Assembly: GCA_020720115.1 (NCBI GenBank)
Contig: DYPD01000004.1
Location: 1 to 60,919 of the forward strand
From: Thiomargarita sp.
GTDB taxonomy: Bacteria > Pseudomonadota > Gammaproteobacteria > Beggiatoales > Beggiatoaceae
DNA length: 60,919 nt
Direction: 5' to 3'
Shown here piece after piece: positions 23,231-32,129 of this stretch. The translations under genes were made by a program, and so were the position numbers. Every line of letters starts with the position of its first letter. The stretch's first letter is position 1. The notes under the pieces were generated by a model. That model did no database searches. It worked only from the letters and a program-made list of their open reading frames with translations, and had not been told where the DNA came from.

Positions 23231-24757
23231 CTAGCCTTCCTCTTGCCCGGTGAGGATGAGTGCGTTACTGATTAATTGATGAACGCTGACGATCTTGTCC
23301 ATATTAAAACCATAATAAGGCAACACCTTGGTAAACTGGCTTTTGCAGATCGCGCAAATCGCTGCCATATGAGTGACGCCATGTTCTTCAACAACATTTT
23401 TCAAAGCCTGCATACGCGGCAGAGCACCTTTCACTCGTAAATCCATTAAGTCGTCAGTGAGCAAACCGCCACCACCGCCACAACAGAAAGTTTGATCATG
23501 GATTGTATCTGCATCCATATCATAGAAATGATTACAAGCTGCTTTGATGACTTCACGCGGAATAATGAATTGACCGCCAGGCACATTTCCCATACGCGAA
23601 GCACGCGCCACATTACAAGAATCATGGAAAGTGAGAACCATGTCATCATTTCTGGATTTATCGAAATTTAATTTGCCTTCCTGAATCAATCCATAGGTGA
23701 TTTCGCAGATGTGCTGTGGCACAGGATATTTAGGATCAAGGAAATCAAAAGGACCCGCTAAGGTATTAAGGAAACTGTAAGCCACCCGCCAAGCATGACC
23801 ACATTCGCCAAAAACAATGCGTTTAACCCCTAAATCCAGGGCGGCTTTACGAATCCGCAGAGAAATTTTGCGCATGTTTTCGTAACTGCCGATAAACATG
23901 CCGAAGTTTGCACCTTCTGAGGCATAAGAGCTTAACGTCCAGCTAATCCCTGCTTCGTGGAACACTTTGGCGTAGCCCATCAAACCATCAACATGAGGTT
24001 CAGCAAAAAAGTCAGCCGATGGCGTAATCAGCAATACCTCTGCACCCTTTTCGTCTATAGGTAAACGAACTGCTACACCCGTATCCGCTTCAATGTCTTC
24101 TTCTAAACCTTCAAGCGTGTCACGCAAAGCCGGCTCAGGCAAACCTAAGTTGTTGCCAATTCTGTAAACCTTACCAATAATTTCATTACAATATTTTTGC
24201 CCTTTACCAATGGAAGCCATGATTTCACGCGCTGCCATAGAAATATCAGCCGTATCAATTCCATAAGGACAGAATACAGAACAACGACGACATTGAGAGC
24301 ATTGATGATAGTAATTGTACCAATCATCCAATACAGCTTTATCCATTTCTTTTGCGCCAATTAGGTCTAAGCCCCATTGCCACCCCATTTTGCCAAAGAA
24401 TTTACCCGGTAAGGTGTGGTAACGGCGATAGACTTGGCGCAACAAATCCTGACGGGCAACGGGCATATTTTTGGGATCAGATGTGCCTAGCATATAATGG
24501 CATTTGTCCGTACAAGCCCCGCAATGCACACAAGAATCCAAATATACCCGTAATGAACGAAAACAGGAAAGTAAATCACCTAGTTTTTCTACTGCTTTTG
24601 TCTCCCAGTTATCTACTAATTCGCCCGGGTAACCCAGTACCGTTTGAAAGTCAGCTTTTGCCACAAAAGGACCGTCACCTTTCATGGCATCCGGTTTTAA
24701 TATGGGAATCACCGGATATTCGCGCATTTCTGGTATTTCAATGTCGGCTTTAGCCAT
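23231..24757 (-). CDS. dsrK: DsrK, HdrD-like Fe-S subunit of DsrMKJOP
   Basis: 508 aa cytosolic subunit. Two ferredoxin-type clusters (CVHCGACTDKCHYMLGT and CSQCRRCSVFCPYG) and a C-terminal CCG-type region with FGECGHAW and TFCCGGGGGLLTD, which in HdrD/HdrB proteins holds the noncubane [4Fe-4S] site. DsrK is thought to handle the DsrC disulfide/trisulfide chemistry and to pass electrons to DsrM. Strong ribosome site GAGGGAGACAAAAAATG. dsrM ends 26 bp upstream. Confidence 0.95.
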   Translation of the reverse strand: MAKADIEIPEMREYPVIPILKPDAMKGDGPFVAKADFQTVLGYPGELVDNWETKAVEKLGDLLSCFRSLRVYLDSCVHCGACTDKCHYMLGTSDPKNMPVARQDLLRQVYRRYHTLPGKFFGKMGWQWGLDLIGAKEMDKAVLDDWYNYYHQCSQCRRCSVFCPYGIDTADISMAAREIMASIGKGQKYCNEIIGKVYRIGNNLGLPEPALRDTLEGLEEDIEADTGVAVRLPIDEKGAEVLLITPSADFFAEPHVDGLMGYAKVFHEAGISWTLSSYASEGANFGMFIGSYENMRKISLRIRKAALDLGVKRIVFGECGHAWRVAYSFLNTLAGPFDFLDPKYPVPQHICEITYGLIQEGKLNFDKSRNDDMVLTFHDSCNVARASRMGNVPGGQFIIPREVIKAACNHFYDMDADTIHDQTFCCGGGGGLLTDDLMDLRVKGALPRMQALKNVVEEHGVTHMAAICAICKSQFTKVLPYYGFNMDKIVSVHQLISNALILTGQEEG

Positions 24758-24783
24758 TTTTTGTCTCCCTCTTCAAACGAGGT

Positions 24784-25524
24784 TTATTTCGCTTCGGCTT
24801 TTTCCAATTCCGCTGCCCACGGTGCTAAGTGACGTTTTTCTCGGGAATTATCTACTTGATTGCGAGAAGGACTAAAGAAAATACCTGGCGCATGTAGTAG
24901 TTTGCTATACGGAAAAACAATCATAAGTAAAAACACTGTAGTCAAATGTAATAACAAAATCGGATCAGATGGAATCAGTTGCCAATTGAATGACATTGCT
25001 CCCAGAAAGAAAGCTTTAAGTTGAATAATGTCGGTGTGTACCACAAAACTCATCATCATACCGCTCATGCCTATAACCAATAACAGCACCAAGATCAAGT
25101 AATCAGAGGGGGTGCTGATATAGCGAATTCTTTCCACCGTAAAACGCCTAACTAATAAGCCGATTAAACCGATAACCATAGCGAACGCGGCATATTTACC
25201 AAAGGGTTGAATTAAAGCAACCCAGCCCCATACGGGATCAATGAAATAACGCAAATGGCGCAATAAAACGAGCAATAGAGCAAAGTGGAACATCCAGCCA
25301 AATAGCCAAATCCATTTATTAGAACGAAACAAGCTTCTAAATAAAACCACTTCGCTTAAGATGCGTAACACAACTCCACCGCGAGTCAGGGGAGCCGGCA
25401 TGGTAGGAACTTTGAGAGGAGCAGGCGTACGCGCATACTCGTAAATTTTATACCCAACCCCAGCGACTAAAACGATAATCGCAAAATAGAAAAAAAGGGC
25501 ATAAAAACCTGTCAGAAACCACAT
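24784..25524 (-). CDS. dsrM: DsrM, membrane cytochrome b subunit of DsrMKJOP
   Basis: 246 aa from the ATG at 25524, which has a perfect GGAGG; the open frame extends further upstream, but over a hairpin. Six or so membrane helices of NarI type, beginning MWFLTGFYALFFYFAIIVLV, with His residues in WMFHFALLLVLLRHL and LLHLTTVFLLMIVFPYSKLLH fit for heme b. It passes electrons from DsrK to quinone. It is separated from dsrC by a terminator-like hairpin. Confidence 0.93.
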   Translation of the reverse strand: MWFLTGFYALFFYFAIIVLVAGVGYKIYEYARTPAPLKVPTMPAPLTRGGVVLRILSEVVLFRSLFRSNKWIWLFGWMFHFALLLVLLRHLRYFIDPVWGWVALIQPFGKYAAFAMVIGLIGLLVRRFTVERIRYISTPSDYLILVLLLVIGMSGMMMSFVVHTDIIQLKAFFLGAMSFNWQLIPSDPILLLHLTTVFLLMIVFPYSKLLHAPGIFFSPSRNQVDNSREKRHLAPWAAELEKAEAK

Positions 25525-25560
25525 GGTTCTGAAAACCTCCCTGTTGGATGTAGGATAGAA

Positions 25561-25584
25561 AAACAGGGAGAACCCTCCCTGTTT
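25561..25584 (-). terminator. Attenuator-like hairpin between dsrC and dsrM
   Basis: A 10-bp perfect stem (AAACAGGGAG with CTCCCTGTTT), 4-nt loop, followed on the minus strand by a short T-run. Placed after dsrC, it may let part of the transcripts stop there, giving more DsrC than downstream membrane subunits. DsrC is known to be much more abundant than the other Dsr proteins. Confidence 0.55.
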
Positions 25585-25604
25585 GGAATGAATTAAACCA
25601 TGTA

Positions 25605-25940
25605 TTAGATACAACCGGTGGGTTTGGGTAAGCCAGCAAAACGACAAGCTTGTTTGCCAGGTCCATAAGGAAACAACTCATACAAATATTTGCTGTTGCC
25701 CTTATCTTTACCTACTTTTTTGCCAACTGCTTTAGTTAGAACGCGCACTGCTGGGGCAATTTGATATTCATCGTAGTATTCACGCAGAAAATCAATAATT
25801 TCCCAATGCGCATCACTCAATTCCAGTTCGTCTTGACCGGCTAAAAAAGCAGCAACTTCCTTTGACCAATCGCTTAAATTTACCAGGTAGCCTTCTTCAT
25901 CAACTTCGATATCTTTACCACCAACACTGATAGTAGCCAT
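25605..25940 (-). CDS. dsrC: DsrC sulfur carrier protein
   Basis: 111 aa from the ATG at 25940 (GAGGG site); usual family length. The C-terminal arm keeps both cysteines, C99 in ACRFAGLPKP and the penultimate C110 in TGCI, which is the full DsrC form able to form the intramolecular trisulfide, not the TusE-only form. It takes sulfur from DsrE of the DsrEFH complex and presents it to DsrAB; the product is then handled by DsrMKJOP. Lies between dsrH and dsrM. Confidence 0.96.
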   Translation of the reverse strand: MATISVGGKDIEVDEEGYLVNLSDWSKEVAAFLAGQDELELSDAHWEIIDFLREYYDEYQIAPAVRVLTKAVGKKVGKDKGNSKYLYELFPYGPGKQACRFAGLPKPTGCI

Positions 25941-26006
25941 TACTATAACCCTCTTTATATTAGGACTTAAGTGAAAAGAAAAACGGTTGCTTTGTATTAA
26001 ATACAA

Positions 26007-26309
26007 TTACAACCAGGATTGCACTGAAGTATGTTCAGCGACCAAATCCACAAAACCACCATAATCAACGACCTGAATACCATCAAGCAGTTTGTCTTCA
26101 GCTAAACCACGCGCCGCCAGATCAGGACCCAGCACATATAGTTTGCAAGACTGCATTGCCTGAATTAATTGGTCTTCGATTGCAGTACCCTTGATTGCAC
26201 CTACGACGCCATCCTCAATTAAAAGAACAGCACTACCTGGTTTAACTAACCCCAAGCAAGTATTCAGGCTGTTGCGCTCAAAAGGTGATTTATTAACTGT
26301 GTGCAGCAT
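26007..26309 (-). CDS. dsrH: DsrH, subunit of the DsrEFH sulfurtransferase
   Basis: 100 aa, TusB-like. MLHTVNKSPFERNSLNTCLG has the conserved cysteine at 18; LLIEDGVVGAIKGT and LYVLGPDLAARG are family features. It forms the alpha2beta2gamma2 DsrEFH complex that relays sulfur to DsrC. Order dsrE-dsrF-dsrH-dsrC is kept and gaps are about 20-70 bp. Confidence 0.95.
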   Translation of the reverse strand: MLHTVNKSPFERNSLNTCLGLVKPGSAVLLIEDGVVGAIKGTAIEDQLIQAMQSCKLYVLGPDLAARGLAEDKLLDGIQVVDYGGFVDLVAEHTSVQSWL

Positions 26310-26333
26310 TTTCGTTCCCTTTAAGGAATGTTT

Positions 26334-26747
26334 TTAGAAGTTCAGTAGGACGTCCTGTTCCGCCATAATGTCAGCGAGTTCGGCACGACTCACGAGACGA
26401 ATAGAAGGTTTTTCTGCGTAATCTTCATCTTCATCTTCGTAAACAACTTCCATCAAATCATCTATCGCCAAACCGCGCTCTTCTAAGGATTCTTTTTCAA
26501 CATACAGTTTGGTAATGTCGTAGTCTCCTAAAGCATTATAGGTTGGTGAGAAATTTTTCATGCCGATACCACCCGTAGACTGTCCGGCAGTTAGCTGATA
26601 AACGCCATCGCCTATGAAAGCCAGGCTAACATCCTGATCAAATGCAGCACCAATCAACACCACTTCCAGAGACTCTAACGCATAGACAGTTCCGTAAGGT
26701 GGTTTGCGGTTCACATACATGAACTTTTTAATTACGCCTTCACTCAT
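26334..26747 (-). CDS. dsrF: DsrF, subunit of the DsrEFH sulfurtransferase
   Basis: 137 aa, TusC-like. KKFMYVNRKPPYGTVYALES, LEVVLIGAAFDQDVSLAFIGDGVYQLTAGQ and the acidic loop VVYEDEDEDY are seen. No cysteine is present, consistent with a structural subunit while DsrE holds the transferred sulfur. Lies 20 bp after dsrE. Confidence 0.95.
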   Translation of the reverse strand: MSEGVIKKFMYVNRKPPYGTVYALESLEVVLIGAAFDQDVSLAFIGDGVYQLTAGQSTGGIGMKNFSPTYNALGDYDITKLYVEKESLEERGLAIDDLMEVVYEDEDEDYAEKPSIRLVSRAELADIMAEQDVLLNF

Positions 26748-26767
26748 CTTTAAGTTTCCTTTACGCC

Positions 26768-27160
26768 TTAGTCACCAAACACAACCAAACGATCAGACTG
26801 GATACCGGCTTCAATTAATTGACCCAACCCAGAAATACGAAAACCGTCAGCCAAGTTATGCGCATCTTTGCCACCGCGCTTTGCTTCATTTTCATCCAAA
26901 ATACCACGACGTAAAGCAGCTGCAACACAGACGACTAAATCCAGATTATGTTCTTTAGCCAGGGCAGACCAGAGCGCAATAATGTTGCGATCATCCTGTG
27001 GCGGAGAGGCGAGACGGGTGGCGTTTTGTACGCCATCGTGATAAAAAAATACACGAAAAATTTCATGACCTTTTTCTAAGGCTGCTTTTACAAACTGATA
27101 AGCAGAATCAGATGCCTGATGTTGATAAGGTCCTTCATTGATGAGGATGCCAAACTTCAT
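26768..27160 (-). CDS. dsrE: DsrE, catalytic subunit of the DsrEFH sulfurtransferase
   Basis: 130 aa, TusD-like. The catalytic cysteine C78 sits in LVVCVAAALRRGIL, at the same position as the Cys78 that carries the persulfide in Allochromatium DsrE. dsrEFH is a marker of the oxidative Dsr pathway and is absent from sulfate reducers. Lies 24 bp downstream of dsrB. Confidence 0.95.
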   Translation of the reverse strand: MKFGILINEGPYQHQASDSAYQFVKAALEKGHEIFRVFFYHDGVQNATRLASPPQDDRNIIALWSALAKEHNLDLVVCVAAALRRGILDENEAKRGGKDAHNLADGFRISGLGQLIEAGIQSDRLVVFGD

Positions 27161-27184
27161 AAAAACTATCCTTAAAGCCTATGA

Positions 27185-28249
27185 TTAGAAACGGATGTGT
27201 GTAGAGGCATTGAGGCTGCGACGCGCACCACGCCAGTTATCAATATGGAACTTGGTAAAGGGCAGCTCGGTCAATTCAAAGAAACGTGGCCAGCCAATAC
27301 GCTCAATCCAATCATTCATGCGTTCCCATTCACATGCGTCCTCTTTGTAAACTTTGAGGATTTTTTTCACAATAGCACCGGCTTCTGGCCAACGCGGAGG
27401 GTTGTTGGGGATACCCGCAGCAACCAATTTTTGAAAGCTTGGTTTGCTACGTGCATTAGAATGATTACCACCTACCCAGATCGCCAATTTTGAATGTTCG
27501 GGATCGTTAATTTGCATTGGAGGGCAAGGAGGATAGCAGGCACCACAGCAGATACATTTTTTCTCGTCCACTTCTAACGAAGGTTTGCCATTGACTAATG
27601 CGGGGCGAATGGCTGCAACTGGGCAGCGCGCAACGACAGAGGGACGCTCGCAGACATTGGCAACCAAGTCATGATTAATTTTAGGGGGCTTGGTGTGTTG
27701 GATGTTGATAGCAATGTCACCCTGACCACCACAGTTAATTTGGCAGCAAGAAGTGGTTAAATGCACACGATTAGGCATTTCTTCACGCACAAATTCTTCG
27801 TGCAATTCATCCATCAAGGCTTTTACAACGCCAGATGCGTCAGTACCAGGAATATCGCAATGCAACCAGCCTTGAGTGTGAGCTACCATGCTAACGGAGT
27901 TACCAGTACCGCCAACAGGAAACCCTTCGGTTTGCAATTTGGCAACCAAAGGATCAACCTTGCCCTGGTCAGTTACCATAAACTCAATGTTGCTACGAAT
28001 GGTGAAACGCACATAGCCTTCAGCGTATTCATCAGCAATGTCGCATAGCTTGCGAACGGTATACAAATCCATTTGACGTTGCGTACCTGCACGCACAGTC
28101 CAAACTTGATCGCCAGACTTAGCTACATGACGCAGAACACCAGGGCGAGGACGATCATGATAATCCCATGCACCAAAGTTTTTTGCTAAGGTGGGGTGCA
28201 TATACTGAAACGGATCAGGTACGCCACTTTCGATAGGCATATTTGGCAT
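27185..28249 (-). CDS. dsrB: DsrB, dissimilatory sulfite reductase beta subunit (reverse type)
   Basis: 354 aa from the ATG at 28249, preceded by GGGAG; a TTG 15 bases further upstream is the alternative. Siroheme/[4Fe-4S] motif TTSCCQINCGG, second cysteine region RCPVAAIRP, and an inserted ferredoxin domain CICCGACYPPCPPM. Together with DsrA it oxidises DsrC-bound sulfur to sulfite in the cytoplasm. dsrA ends 89 bp upstream. Confidence 0.96.
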   Translation of the reverse strand: MPNMPIESGVPDPFQYMHPTLAKNFGAWDYHDRPRPGVLRHVAKSGDQVWTVRAGTQRQMDLYTVRKLCDIADEYAEGYVRFTIRSNIEFMVTDQGKVDPLVAKLQTEGFPVGGTGNSVSMVAHTQGWLHCDIPGTDASGVVKALMDELHEEFVREEMPNRVHLTTSCCQINCGGQGDIAINIQHTKPPKINHDLVANVCERPSVVARCPVAAIRPALVNGKPSLEVDEKKCICCGACYPPCPPMQINDPEHSKLAIWVGGNHSNARSKPSFQKLVAAGIPNNPPRWPEAGAIVKKILKVYKEDACEWERMNDWIERIGWPRFFELTELPFTKFHIDNWRGARRSLNASTHIRF

Positions 28250-28338
28250 CTTTTTGTCTCCCAAGACTTATTTAGAGACATGGGGCTTACGCCCCATGTT
28301 TGTTATCGTGTCAGCAGATAACTGCTAAATTGAACAAG

Positions 28339-29595
28339 TTAAGCAGCGGCTTTTTCTTCAGCTTTACGCGCAAACCATTTCTCAGCTTCTTCATCCCATG
28401 TATCCATGCGCACATAAGAGCTTTGACGTGGTTCAGACACCATATTCGGGTCAACTTCTAAGCCGATGCCTTCAAGGAAATTCACTAAGCCAATACGCTC
28501 AATCATTTCCCCTGTGCGCTCATGTTCTAGCGCATTTTCTGCGAAGAAATCAATAGTTTCTTCAGCAATTTCAACTAAACGCTCGTAGTCTTCCTCGGTT
28601 TCCAATTTCATGAAAGGAATCACTACTGTACCCATTAAGTCACCGATTTTCAGGGTGCGTTTACCGCCCATTAATACGGTGATACCTTTATCATCGCCAA
28701 CAGACAAGGCTTTGGTCATCACGTTAATGCAGTGCATACAACGCACACAGTTACGATTATCAACCGCCAAGGTGTCGTCATCATTCAATGACAATGCTTT
28801 GGTTGGACAACGAGTGATTACATTATCAATAACGTATTTGCGACCTTTTTTAGCAACGAAGGCTTGCACTTCATCTTGTTTAACCTTCATATCATCGCGC
28901 CAAGTACCGATAATTGCCATATCTGCACGCTCAATAGAATTCATGCAGTCATTTGGACAACCAGAAACTTTGAATTTGAATTTGTAAGGCAGCGCAGGAC
29001 GGTGCATATCATCCAGGAAGTTATTCACCAACATACGGTGCAGCTTTTGCTCATTTGCACAAGATTGTTCGCAACGTGCAGCACCAACGCAAGACATACC
29101 AGTGCGCACAGCAGGACCAGCCCCACCCAAGTCAAAACCCATTGCATTAAATTCATCAAATGCAGTTTGCACTTTGTCTGTAGCAACGCCCTGAAACATG
29201 ATGTCGCCACTTTGACCATGAAAAGCCACCAAACCAGAACCGTGCTTTTCCCAGACGTCGCACATATCACGCAACAGTTTGGAACTGTAGTGCATACCAG
29301 CAGGCGGCTGAATACGCAGGGTGTGAAATTCTTTAGATTCAGGGAATTTAGCTGCTACTTCAGAGAAACGCGGAATAACTCCACCGCCGTAACCTAAAAC
29401 ACCGACAGTACCACCTTTCCAGTAGCCTTTGCGGGTTTCGTAGGAATGCTCTAATTGACCCAATAAGTCAATCATCATATTTTGATAAGGCTTTCCTTCG
29501 TCATTTGCCAGACGTTTGAGACCGGTAATAAAGCTAGGCCAAGGGCCGCTTTCCAGTTGATCCAACATCGGGGTGCTGTGCATCTCTTTTGCCAT
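28339..29595 (-). CDS. dsrA: DsrA, dissimilatory sulfite reductase alpha subunit (reverse type)
   Basis: 418 aa, full length. Siroheme-coupled cluster cysteines C169 and C175 (CVGAARC) with C213 and C217 (SGCPNDC), followed by a ferredoxin domain (RCPTKAL, NCVRCMHCINVMTKAL). It is the first gene of the operon dsrABEFHCMKLJOP. AAAAGGAGAGTAACAATG gives a strong start. A phylogeny of DsrAB would confirm the oxidative type; the gene order and dsrEFH/dsrL already point there. Confidence 0.97.
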   Translation of the reverse strand: MAKEMHSTPMLDQLESGPWPSFITGLKRLANDEGKPYQNMMIDLLGQLEHSYETRKGYWKGGTVGVLGYGGGVIPRFSEVAAKFPESKEFHTLRIQPPAGMHYSSKLLRDMCDVWEKHGSGLVAFHGQSGDIMFQGVATDKVQTAFDEFNAMGFDLGGAGPAVRTGMSCVGAARCEQSCANEQKLHRMLVNNFLDDMHRPALPYKFKFKVSGCPNDCMNSIERADMAIIGTWRDDMKVKQDEVQAFVAKKGRKYVIDNVITRCPTKALSLNDDDTLAVDNRNCVRCMHCINVMTKALSVGDDKGITVLMGGKRTLKIGDLMGTVVIPFMKLETEEDYERLVEIAEETIDFFAENALEHERTGEMIERIGLVNFLEGIGLEVDPNMVSEPRQSSYVRMDTWDEEAEKWFARKAEEKAAA

Positions 29596-30311
29596 TGTTA
29601 CTCTCCTTTTTCAAATAAAAACTTCAAACAACCGAGGTATAGATAAACAACCATGTCACGCCCTTGTCACACAGATTGTTTGGATTATAAACACTTACTA
29701 AAGTCTTTAGCCCTCAGTAAGCTGCATCCTTTCATAGAAAAAGCCACTCTCTGCCGCCAAAGCTGCGCGCTAAAAACAGCGCCTTTAGCTGGACCCTAAA
29801 CAAATTCTATAGCACTATAAAACCACTGAATTGCATTAATGGGGACTAATATACTCCAAGCTAAAGGCTAGGGTCAACCATTTTAAAATAATTTACAAAG
29901 CCTCACATCTATTTAATTCTTTATTTTATATCAAGCGCTTAGGCGCATCTCTGGGAGATAAACCAGGTTAAAATAAAGGATTCCCGTAAAATTTCTAAAA
30001 AAAGCCTCTGAATGTTGATGTTTTATTGCGCTGCAACATCTTTGATTGCTGTTTTGCTTGCAGTATTGCGCTCGCAAAAAAAACCTCAAAACAGATAGCA
30101 AATACCTGTTTTATCTAGTAAGTTAGAGTTTATTAATAGACTAACCTTAGTTGATTTAAGCGGTTTTATCAAGAATTTTCTAAAAAATGCTGTTATGCAC
30201 AGCTTGCGCGTTTTCCTTTTACCTCTAATCTAAACACCTCAGCACTTGCCCTCAAAACTGTTAAGCGATAGCCTCTAGCCTTTAATAATTATGCAAAACA
30301 GGAGTTTTTTT
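29596..30311. other. Non-coding region between divergent dsrA and glf; probable dsr promoter
   Basis: About 716 bp without a credible gene on either strand; AT-rich. On the minus strand TTGACC (29872-29877), an 18-bp spacer and TATATT (29848-29853) form the best sigma-70-like promoter for dsrA, which would give a leader of about 240 nt. No clear regulator site or riboswitch was recognised in the rest. Confidence 0.5.
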
Positions 30312-31433
30312 ATGAAAGTAGACTGGCTTATTGTCGGTGCTGGTTTTACGGGTAGTGTATTGGCAGAGCGCATTGCCAGCCAATTGGGGCAAAAAGTATT
30401 ACTGGTAGATCAACGCAACCATGTGGGCGGCAATGCCTATGATTACTATGATGAGCAGGGTGTTTTGGTGCATCAATATGGTCCGCACATATTCCACGCC
30501 AATGCACGTTATTTATGGGATTATTTGGCGCAATTTACGCAATGGCGCAGTTACTATCATCAAGTGCTGGGGGTTGTTGATGGTCAACAAGTGCCTATTC
30601 CCTTTAACTTCAATTCATTATATGCGCTATTTCCAGCGCACTATGCGGCAAAACTAGAACAACAACTGCTAGAAAATTATGGCTTTAATCTTAAAGTGCC
30701 GATCCTGAAATTACGCGAAAGTGCCAGCGGCGACTTGAAATTTTTAGCTGATTATATTTATGAAAAAGTGTTTCTCGGCTACACCCTAAAACAATGGGAA
30801 TTGTCACCAGAAGATTTAGGCGCTGCCGTGACCGCCCGTGTACCCATTTACCTCAGCCGCGACAATCGCTACTTCCAGGATACTTATCAGGGTTTGCCGT
30901 TACATGGCTACACTGTGCTGTTTCAAAACATGCTCAAGCATCCGAATATTCACATTCTGCTTAACACCCGTTATCAAAGCATCATGCAGGAAGTGCAATA
31001 CAAAAGGATGCTCTTTACTGGACCTATTGATGAATTTTTTGAGCATATGCACGGAGAATTACCTTACCGCAGCTTGAAATTTGATTTACGCTACGAAGAG
31101 CGTGAACAAATTCAAACTGTTGGGACAGTCAATTATCCCAATGAATACAACTTCACGCGCATTACTGAGTTCAAGCACCTCACTGGACAGCGGCATCATG
31201 GCAGTACTTGGGTTGCGGAATATCCGCAAGCCTATGTACGCGGCGAAAACGATCCCTATTACCCCATCCCGCAAGAAAAGTACAAAGCCCTGTATAAAAA
31301 ATATCAGCAAGAGGCTGAAAAAATTCAGGAAAAAGTCTTGTTTGCTGGGCGCTTGGGTGATTATCAATATTACAATATGGATCAAACGGTAGCGCGAGCT
31401 TTAGCGATTTTTGACAAGCAGGTAGCGGTTTAA
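30312..31433 (+). CDS. glf: UDP-galactopyranose mutase
   Basis: 373 aa from the ATG at 30312, which follows AGGAG; an upstream in-frame ATG is less suitable. FAD site WLIVGAGFTGSVLAERIA, then DQRNHVGGNAYDYYD, HQYGPHIFHA, FNFNSLYALFP and the C-terminal FAGRLGDYQYYNMDQTVARAL are typical of Glf. It interconverts UDP-galactopyranose and UDP-galactofuranose for surface glycans. Stands alone apart from coq7, which starts 14 bp downstream and is probably co-transcribed. Confidence 0.96.
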   Translation: MKVDWLIVGAGFTGSVLAERIASQLGQKVLLVDQRNHVGGNAYDYYDEQGVLVHQYGPHIFHANARYLWDYLAQFTQWRSYYHQVLGVVDGQQVPIPFNFNSLYALFPAHYAAKLEQQLLENYGFNLKVPILKLRESASGDLKFLADYIYEKVFLGYTLKQWELSPEDLGAAVTARVPIYLSRDNRYFQDTYQGLPLHGYTVLFQNMLKHPNIHILLNTRYQSIMQEVQYKRMLFTGPIDEFFEHMHGELPYRSLKFDLRYEEREQIQTVGTVNYPNEYNFTRITEFKHLTGQRHHGSTWVAEYPQAYVRGENDPYYPIPQEKYKALYKKYQQEAEKIQEKVLFAGRLGDYQYYNMDQTVARALAIFDKQVAV

Positions 31434-31447
31434 AGGGGCTATTTTTT

Positions 31448-32086
31448 ATGAGAAATCTGAGCTTAGTGGATAATTTAATTATCAATTTTGACCAGGGCGT
31501 TCGTACCCTGCTAGGCAAGCCGCAGGCAACAGAACGCAGCAACCCGGCACAAGCCCACGCAGAAGCCACCCTGTCTGCCGCCGAACAACGCCAGGTTGCG
31601 GGTTTAATGCGGGTTAATCACGCCGGTGAAATTGCTGCGCAGGCGCTTTATCAAGGACAAGCTTTGACTGCGCATTTGCCGCAAGTACGAGCACAAATGC
31701 AGCGTGCAGCATTAGAGGAAAATGATCACTTGCTTTGGTGTGAAACGCGCTTACATGAACTGGGTAGCCATGTGAGCTATTTGGGTGGCTTTTGGTATGC
31801 AGGCTCATTTTTGATGGGTGCTTTGGCAGGTGCGGCGGGAGATAAATGGAGCCTCGGTTTTGTTGCAGAAACTGAACGCCAGGTGATTCGGCATCTGGGC
31901 GCCCATTTAGCGCAATTGCCAGTACAGGATCAGAAAAGTCGAGCCATTTTGCAGCAAATGAAAGTGGATGAAAAGCATCATGCAACCCTAGCTATTAGAG
32001 CCGGCGGTGCGCCCTTGCCAAAGGCGGTGAAACAAACCATGAAAGCGGTTTCAAAGCTAATGACGCAAACTGCTTATTATGTTTAA
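31448..32086 (+). CDS. coq7: Coq7, 2-octaprenyl-3-methyl-6-methoxy-benzoquinol hydroxylase
   Basis: 212 aa. Two-fold ferritin-like diiron pattern: E61 in NHAGEIAAQ, E91 and H94 in EENDH, a third Glu in ETERQV, and DEKHH. Catalyses the last hydroxylation of ubiquinone synthesis with O2. Widespread in beta- and gammaproteobacteria that lack UbiF. Its presence means the organism makes ubiquinone and lives with oxygen at least part of the time, which fits DsrMKJOP feeding the quinone pool. Confidence 0.95.
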   Translation: MRNLSLVDNLIINFDQGVRTLLGKPQATERSNPAQAHAEATLSAAEQRQVAGLMRVNHAGEIAAQALYQGQALTAHLPQVRAQMQRAALEENDHLLWCETRLHELGSHVSYLGGFWYAGSFLMGALAGAAGDKWSLGFVAETERQVIRHLGAHLAQLPVQDQKSRAILQQMKVDEKHHATLAIRAGGAPLPKAVKQTMKAVSKLMTQTAYYV

Positions 32087-32096
32087 TCTGTTATTG

Positions 32097-32129
32097 TTTA
32101 CAGCAATGCTTTAGCCGCATTGCTGTAAA
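32097..32129. terminator. Bidirectional terminator between coq7 and the kinase gene
   Basis: TTTACAGCAATGC pairs with GCATTGCTGTAAA (13 bp, 7-nt loop), with A-rich/T-rich flanks. It overlaps the last codons of the convergent kinase gene. Confidence 0.8.
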
